From JBBSHS01 sp038232515 (lineage in GTDB: Bacteria > Actinomycetota > Acidimicrobiia > Acidimicrobiales > JAUJNH01): a stretch of DNA of 26,844 bases. The notes beneath the pieces are model-generated. The model was not told the origin of the DNA. It did no database searches and worked only from the letters and a program-made list of their open reading frames with translations. Positions 23,144-26,844 of the stretch are shown one piece after another (position 1 is the first letter of the stretch; each line of letters starts with the position of its first letter). The stretch lies in contig JBBSHS010000032.1 in the NCBI GenBank assembly GCA_038232515.1, positions 1 to 26,844 of the forward strand, given 5' to 3'. The position numbers were made by a program, and so were the translations under genes.

Positions 23144-24040
23144 CTACGCGCTACGCGGGGGGAGCCAACCTGCTCCCCGGAGGTCGAGGACGCGGGCGCA
23201 GACGCTGGGCCAGTCGCTCATGATCCCGTCGACACCAAGGCCGATCAGGCGCACCATCTCGTCGGGGTCGTCGATCGTCCACACGTGCACGGCCAAGCCG
23301 GCGTCGTGGGCCCGGGCCACAGATTCGGCCGTCACCACGTCGGTGCCGGCGAAGCGGGGCGGGACCTGCACGGCGGCGTGGCGGGTGACCTCGGCAGGGA
23401 TGGTCCCGCCCGTGGCCAGGGCCATGGCCAGCAGTGACACGGCCCGGGGGCCAGCCGACGTCGGGATCTCGGGTGCATATCCGGCGAAGGCGTCGAGAGC
23501 AGCGTCGATGAACGAGGCCACGATCACGTCGTCGGTGCGGCCGTGAGCCCGAAGGAGGTCGGCCAGCCTCCTCTCGTACGGCGGCACGTCGGGCACCGAC
23601 TCCTTGATGTCGAGGTTGATCAGCACATCGGGGAAGGCGTCCAGGACGGCCTCGAGGGTGGCGATGCCGTAGCCGGGATCGGACGGCGCCCGGCCCCGAA
23701 GTACGTACGCATGCTCGTCGGCGTCGTGGTCGACCACCTCGCCCGGCACCCACCAGTAGGCGTTGTCGAGGGCCGACAGCTGAGCGAGGGTGAGGTCGGC
23801 GATCCGGCCCGTCCCGTTCGTGGTGCGGTCGACGGTCGGGTCGTGGCACACCACCAGGTGGCCGTCGGCGCTGCAGTGGACGTCCATCTCGAGGGCGTCG
23901 GCACCCGCCGCCAGCGCCGCCCGAAACGCGGCCAGTGTCGACGACGGCTGCTCACGGGCTCCGCCCTGGTGGGCGAAGTTCAGCACCCGGCGGCCCGTCC
24001 ATGAATTGGCCGAGCGCGCCGGCGGCGTCGGGTCAGTCAC
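23144..24040 (-). CDS. Glycerophosphodiester phosphodiesterase (HQGG subtype)
   Basis: GDPD enzymes split glycerophosphodiesters into glycerol 3-phosphate and an alcohol. The 298 residues form the TIM barrel with NFAHQGGAREQPSSTLAAF, GADALEMDVHCSADG, VVCHDPTVDRTTNGTG, LINLDIKES and VHVWTIDDPDEM, then GIMSDWP. The classical HRG and PENT motifs read HQG and PSST here, a variant I associate with an actinobacterial subfamily; the metal-binding ExD and the second catalytic His remain. GTG at 24040 is chosen because it starts just inside the end of the zinc-ribbon gene (8-nt overlap). Last gene of the operon. Confidence 0.92.
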   Translation of the reverse strand: MTDPTPPARSANSWTGRRVLNFAHQGGAREQPSSTLAAFRAALAAGADALEMDVHCSADGHLVVCHDPTVDRTTNGTGRIADLTLAQLSALDNAYWWVPGEVVDHDADEHAYVLRGRAPSDPGYGIATLEAVLDAFPDVLINLDIKESVPDVPPYERRLADLLRAHGRTDDVIVASFIDAALDAFAGYAPEIPTSAGPRAVSLLAMALATGGTIPAEVTRHAAVQVPPRFAGTDVVTAESVARAHDAGLAVHVWTIDDPDEMVRLIGLGVDGIMSDWPSVCARVLDLRGAGWLPPRSA

Positions 24041-24212
24041 AGCACGAGTCCCGCCAGCCACACGCCCGGCAGCGGAAGTGGGCGTGCTCGGGGGCCAGGT
24101 CCCGTCCGCACAACGGGCACTCCGTGAACGTGCCCAGGGGCGACGGGCACACGACCAGACCGGCGTCACCGGCGGCCATGGCGGCAGGGTCGGCGTCGGC
24201 CAGGTCGGGCAT
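24033..24212 (-). CDS. 59-residue zinc-ribbon protein
   Basis: The small protein starts MPDLADADPAAMAAG and has two Cys pairs, ECPLCGRDL (C32, C35) and FRCRACGW (C48, C51), the layout of a zinc ribbon, plus further Cys at 22, 57 and 58. It fills the gap between the PPOX and GDPD genes, 10 nt from the first and overlapping the second by 8 nt, so it is very likely translated. Its role is unknown. Other frames across this stretch lack any conserved pattern. Confidence 0.75.
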   Translation of the reverse strand: MPDLADADPAAMAAGDAGLVVCPSPLGTFTECPLCGRDLAPEHAHFRCRACGWRDSCCD

Positions 24213-24222
24213 CGGCCCGAAG

Positions 24223-24630
24223 TTACTCAGCCGGAGGCCCGATCTCTATGACCACCTCGTGCTCGCCCCGCAGCCTGTCCATGAGGCGGAAGCTGCGAGC
24301 CATGACCCGGTACTTGCGCAGCTGTGCACGCGCGAACGGGGCGCCCTCCTGTTGGTCGAGGATGCGGGCCCGACCGTCCACCGACGGGCCGAGGGCCTTT
24401 CCCCGCTGCGTCGAAGGTGCCAGCGCCACCCCGGGCGTATGGCGGATGCGCTTGAGCTTGGCCGCGGCGGAGCCGGTGACCACGTACAGGCGGTCTCCCA
24501 CCGCCACCGGCCACACCGGCGTGGCCACGGCCGTGCCGTCCCGGCGAAAGGTCGTGAGCACGACCGCCCGGTAGCGACCCAGCTCGGCCACAGGCCCCGC
24601 GGACCGGCCTCCCGGGCCGGTCACGGTCAC
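24223..24630 (-). CDS. PPOX-class, probably F420-dependent, oxidoreductase
   Basis: The 135 residues form the split-barrel PPOX fold: AELGRYRAVVLTTFRRDGTAV, TPVWPVAVGDRLYVVTGSAAAKLKRIR and a central VALAPSTQRGKALGPSVDG. Small single-domain members with this opening are mostly F420-binding in Actinobacteria; FMN is the alternative. The physiological substrate is unknown. The GTG start overlaps the PfkB gene stop by 4 nt (GTGA), so the genes are coupled. Confidence 0.85.
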   Translation of the reverse strand: MTVTGPGGRSAGPVAELGRYRAVVLTTFRRDGTAVATPVWPVAVGDRLYVVTGSAAAKLKRIRHTPGVALAPSTQRGKALGPSVDGRARILDQQEGAPFARAQLRKYRVMARSFRLMDRLRGEHEVVIEIGPPAE

Positions 24631-25631
24631 AGCAGGCCGCGTCGGGTGGCCACGTCGGCCAGGCGGGTCTGGGGCCGGGCCCCGAAGTGGCCGATGACCT
24701 CGGCCGCGGCCAGCGCGCCGAGCCGGGCGCAGGTGGCCGGGTCGGCGCCGGCGGTCGTCCCCCGCAGGAAGCCGGCGGCGAACAGGTCGCCGGCGCCGGT
24801 GGTGTCGACCACCTCGTCGACCGCGTCGGCGGCCACATCGGTACGGGCTCCCTCGGCCACGACGGTGACCCCGTCCGCCCCACGGGTGACGACCACCACG
24901 GCACAGCGGTCGGCCAGCGGGCGCAGGGCGTCCTCCAGCTCGTCCACCTGAAAAAGGCCCGTGGCTTCGGCCTCGTTGCAGAAGACGAGGTCGACCCGGC
25001 CGACCAGGTCGACCAGCTCAGCGCGGTGGCGGTCGACACAGAACGGATCGGAGAGCGACAGGGCCACGTATCGGCCGTGACCGTGGGCGTGGTCGATGGC
25101 CACCCGCAGGGCCTGCTTGGCCTCGGGCTCATCCCACAGGTAGCCCTCGAGATAGGTGACGGCGGCCGACCCGACGAGCTCCGCGGGTATGTCGGAGGCG
25201 GTCAGCTCGGCGGCCGCGCCCAGGAACGTGCTCATAGTGCGCTCGCCGTCGGGCGTCACGGCGATGAGGCAGCGGCCGGTGGGGTTGCCGCCGGCCGCCA
25301 GGTCGGACTCGAAGCGGACGCCGGACGCCCTGATGTCGTGGGCGAAGACCTCCCCCAGCTGGTCCGCGGCCACCCGGCCGACGAAGGCGGCGCTACCCCC
25401 GAGAGACACCATGCCCACGGCCGTGTTGGCCGCGCAGCCGCCGGACGCCTCGATGCCGGGCGGCAGCGCCGCGTACAGGTCGACGGCTCGCCGGGCGTCG
25501 ATGAGCGCCATCGTCCCCTTGGCCAGCCCGCACTGGGCGACGAGCCCGTCGTCGACGCTGGACAACACGTCGACCAACGCGTTGCCGACGGCCAGGACGT
25601 CGAGGGTCGGGGCCGGGGCGGTGTCGGGCAC
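24627..25631 (-). CDS. PfkB-family carbohydrate/nucleoside kinase, adenosine-kinase-like
   Basis: The 334 residues have the ribokinase/PfkB fold: AVGNALVDVLSSVDD at the start, PGIEASGGCAANTAVGMVSLGG (substrate region), GEVFAHDIRASGVRF, and the C-terminal PfkB signature DTTGAGDLFAAGFLRG with catalytic Asp and anion hole. NALVDV and the GGCAANTA stretch are typical of adenosine-kinase-like members, but sugar specificity cannot be excluded. The GTG at 25631 has TACCTT 8 nt upstream (leaderless type). First gene of an operon with PPOX, zinc ribbon and GDPD. Confidence 0.92.
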   Translation of the reverse strand: MPDTAPAPTLDVLAVGNALVDVLSSVDDGLVAQCGLAKGTMALIDARRAVDLYAALPPGIEASGGCAANTAVGMVSLGGSAAFVGRVAADQLGEVFAHDIRASGVRFESDLAAGGNPTGRCLIAVTPDGERTMSTFLGAAAELTASDIPAELVGSAAVTYLEGYLWDEPEAKQALRVAIDHAHGHGRYVALSLSDPFCVDRHRAELVDLVGRVDLVFCNEAEATGLFQVDELEDALRPLADRCAVVVVTRGADGVTVVAEGARTDVAADAVDEVVDTTGAGDLFAAGFLRGTTAGADPATCARLGALAAAEVIGHFGARPQTRLADVATRRGLL

Positions 25632-25639
25632 GGGCGGTC

Positions 25640-25645
25640 AAGGTA
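25640..25645 (-). promoter_or_regulatory. -10 element (TACCTT) of the PfkB operon
   Basis: TACCTT on the minus strand, then 8 nt, then the GTG start codon; no ribosome binding site fits in between. Confidence 0.5.
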
Positions 25646-25701
25646 GCCGGCACCCGGCTTGGCGGGACGATGGGGTGACCACACACCGCCTGCCGGGCGG
25701 C

Positions 25702-25977
25702 TCAGGGACGAGGCAACCCTCCGTCGGCCAGCTCACGGTAGGCGTGGCCGATGGCGACCCACCGGTCGTTGGCCTCGGCCCTGAAACGCTGCACCTCTTC
25801 GGGGGTCGAGATGCGCCTCACCGGCGCCGGCCGGGGCCTGACCCAACCCCGCAGGAAGGACACCGCCGGCGGCGGTCCGGGGCGCCAGCGCACGGCGTCA
25901 GCACCGACGGTGGGGTCACCATGGGTCACCCATTCGCTGTCCCGCAACCATTGGTCGAGCTCGCCGCGGCCGGCCAT
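25702..25977 (-). CDS. Small conserved-looking hypothetical protein
   Basis: A 91-residue protein starting MAGRGELDQWLRDSEWVTHG and containing RISTPEEVQRFRAEANDRW and a final IGHAYRELADGGLPRP. I do not recognise the family. It is believable as a gene because AAGGAGG lies 4 nt before the ATG at 25977, the best Shine-Dalgarno site in this part of the window, and the composition is balanced (Trp, Glu, Asp-rich helices). No membrane segment or signal peptide. It is upstream of the PfkB operon on the same strand, about 70 bp away, and divergent from the aminopeptidase. Confidence 0.65.
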   Translation of the reverse strand: MAGRGELDQWLRDSEWVTHGDPTVGADAVRWRPGPPPAVSFLRGWVRPRPAPVRRISTPEEVQRFRAEANDRWVAIGHAYRELADGGLPRP

Positions 25978-26085
25978 CCCGCCTCCTTCGACAGGCGCAT
26001 CCCATCACCGCAATCGTCAAGGTTTCGCGGCGCTGGCGCTGGCCGACATTCTGGCCTCGGTGGGACTTCACTGCAAGGTGCCGGA

Positions 26086-26091
26086 TAGGTT
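26086..26091 (+). promoter_or_regulatory. -10 element (TAGGTT) of the aminopeptidase gene
   Basis: TAGGTT on the plus strand ends 7 nt before the GTG at 26099, again the leaderless spacing. Confidence 0.5.
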
Positions 26092-26098
26092 GCCGGCC

Positions 26099-26844
26099 GT
26101 GGACCAGTACCGACTTCCCGCCACCGTCCTGCCCAGCCGCTACGAGCTGACCCTGGCGCCCGATCTTGAGACGTTCACGTTCGCCGGAGAAGAGCGCGTC
26201 CACGTCCAGGTCTCCGAGCCGGTCACCGAGGTGGTCCTCAACGCCATCGAGCTCGACGTCCACAGCGCCGAGCTGGTGGCCGAGGACGGCCGCCGCCTGG
26301 GTGCCACCGTGGCCCTGGACGAGGCCACCGAGCGGGCCACGCTGTCCCTCGACGGCACGGCCGAGCCCGGTGGGTGGGTGCTGCACATCACCTTCTCCGG
26401 CACCTTGAACGACAAGCTCCACGGCTTCTACCGCTCCACCTTCTCCGACGGCGACGGCGTGGAGCAGGTGATCGCCACGACCCAGTTCGAGGCCACCGAC
26501 GCCCGCCGGGCCTTTCCGTGCTGGGACGAGCCGTCCTGCAAAGCCGTCTTCTCGGTCACCCTGCTGGTCGACGAGGAGCTGCTGGCGGTGTCGAACTCCG
26601 CCGTCATGGAGGACATCACCCTCGCCAACGGGAAGCGCGAGGTCCGTTTCGCCGACACCATGAAGATGAGCACCTATCTGGTCGCCTTCATCGTTGGGCC
26701 GCTGGTGGCCACCGACGCGGTGGACGTGGACGGGGTACCCCTGCGGGTGGTGGCGCCGGCTCACCGCATCGGCCTGGCCCCCTTCGCCCTGGAGGTCGGA
26801 GCCGCCGCTCTCCGGTACTACACCGACTGGTTCGCCATTGCCTA
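26099..26844 (+). CDS. M1-family metallo-aminopeptidase (PepN-like), N-terminal part
   Basis: The first 248 residues of an M1 aminopeptidase. Visible are the N-terminal beta domain opening (DQYRLPATVLPSRYELTLAP), the family block QFEATDARRAFPCWDEPSCK, KAVFSVTLLVDEELLAVSNS and KMSTYLVAFIVGPL. The GxMEN exopeptidase motif and the HExxH zinc site come later, outside the right edge. The GTG at 26099 fits the usual start a few residues before YRLP; a TAGGTT box 7 nt upstream supports it, while earlier GTG or TTG codons in frame have nothing in their favour. M1 enzymes trim N-terminal residues from peptides, usually in the cytosol. Confidence 0.93.
   Translation, partial: MDQYRLPATVLPSRYELTLAPDLETFTFAGEERVHVQVSEPVTEVVLNAIELDVHSAELVAEDGRRLGATVALDEATERATLSLDGTAEPGGWVLHITFSGTLNDKLHGFYRSTFSDGDGVEQVIATTQFEATDARRAFPCWDEPSCKAVFSVTLLVDEELLAVSNSAVMEDITLANGKREVRFADTMKMSTYLVAFIVGPLVATDAVDVDGVPLRVVAPAHRIGLAPFALEVGAAALRYYTDWFAIA

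Noticed and set aside
1..26844. CRISPR array, prophage or intact insertion sequence
   Set aside because: No regularly spaced short repeats, no integrase, transposase or phage structural gene seen on either strand.

Overview
This window comes from a high-GC actinobacterium, most likely a deep-branching lineage such as Acidimicrobiia; the class is inferred and not proven. The pointers are two tiny ribosomal proteins known mainly from Actinobacteria (bS22 and a bL37-like peptide), a DUF222/13E12-type gene with an actinobacterial LexA box, an F420-type PPOX oxidoreductase, many genes starting 6-8 nt after a TANNNT -10 box (leaderless style), and a gene order that follows the mycobacterial rsmI/tatD/rpfB/ksgA/ispE and glmU/prs/rplY/pth/mfd neighbourhood.

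Layout. 1-463: start of a frameshifted DUF222 gene running off the left edge. 581-9673 (minus): information-processing and cell-wall genes in the order tRNA-Gln, glmU, prs, rplY, pth, a NodB polysaccharide deacetylase, mfd. 9797-9895 (plus): bS22. 10080-15741 (minus): ychF, DUF192, rsmI, tatD, an RlpA-like secreted protein, rsmA, ispE, tightly packed and partly coupled. 15786-15869 (plus): bL37-like peptide. 15870-16770: a scar region with a 71-bp palindromic repeat, a fragment of a UPF0718-type permease, two CsoR-like 17-bp operators back to back, and an MFS transporter gene reduced to its two ends. 16820-21904: a K+ uptake module, a KimA/APC-type transporter fused to an OB-fold domain (minus), divergent from a short KdpD-like kinase and a KdpE-like regulator (plus). 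21874-25977 (minus): tandem-GNAT acetyltransferase, an operon of PfkB kinase, PPOX oxidoreductase, a 59-aa zinc ribbon and GDPD, then a small unknown protein. 26099 to the right edge (plus): N-terminal part of an M1 aminopeptidase.

The most interesting points are: (i) a 71-bp two-armed palindrome present twice with about 89% identity, each copy just after a gene and in the same orientation relative to it; (ii) a second, 150-170-bp multi-hairpin intergenic repeat, also in two copies, one of which supplies the ispE stop codon; (iii) the paired 6-5-6 operators between two decayed transporter genes; (iv) a GlmU that ends before its acetyltransferase active site; (v) an RlpA-like protein where other actinobacteria carry RpfB; (vi) the transporter-OB-fold fusion. 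I found no CRISPR array, no phage and no intact insertion sequence.
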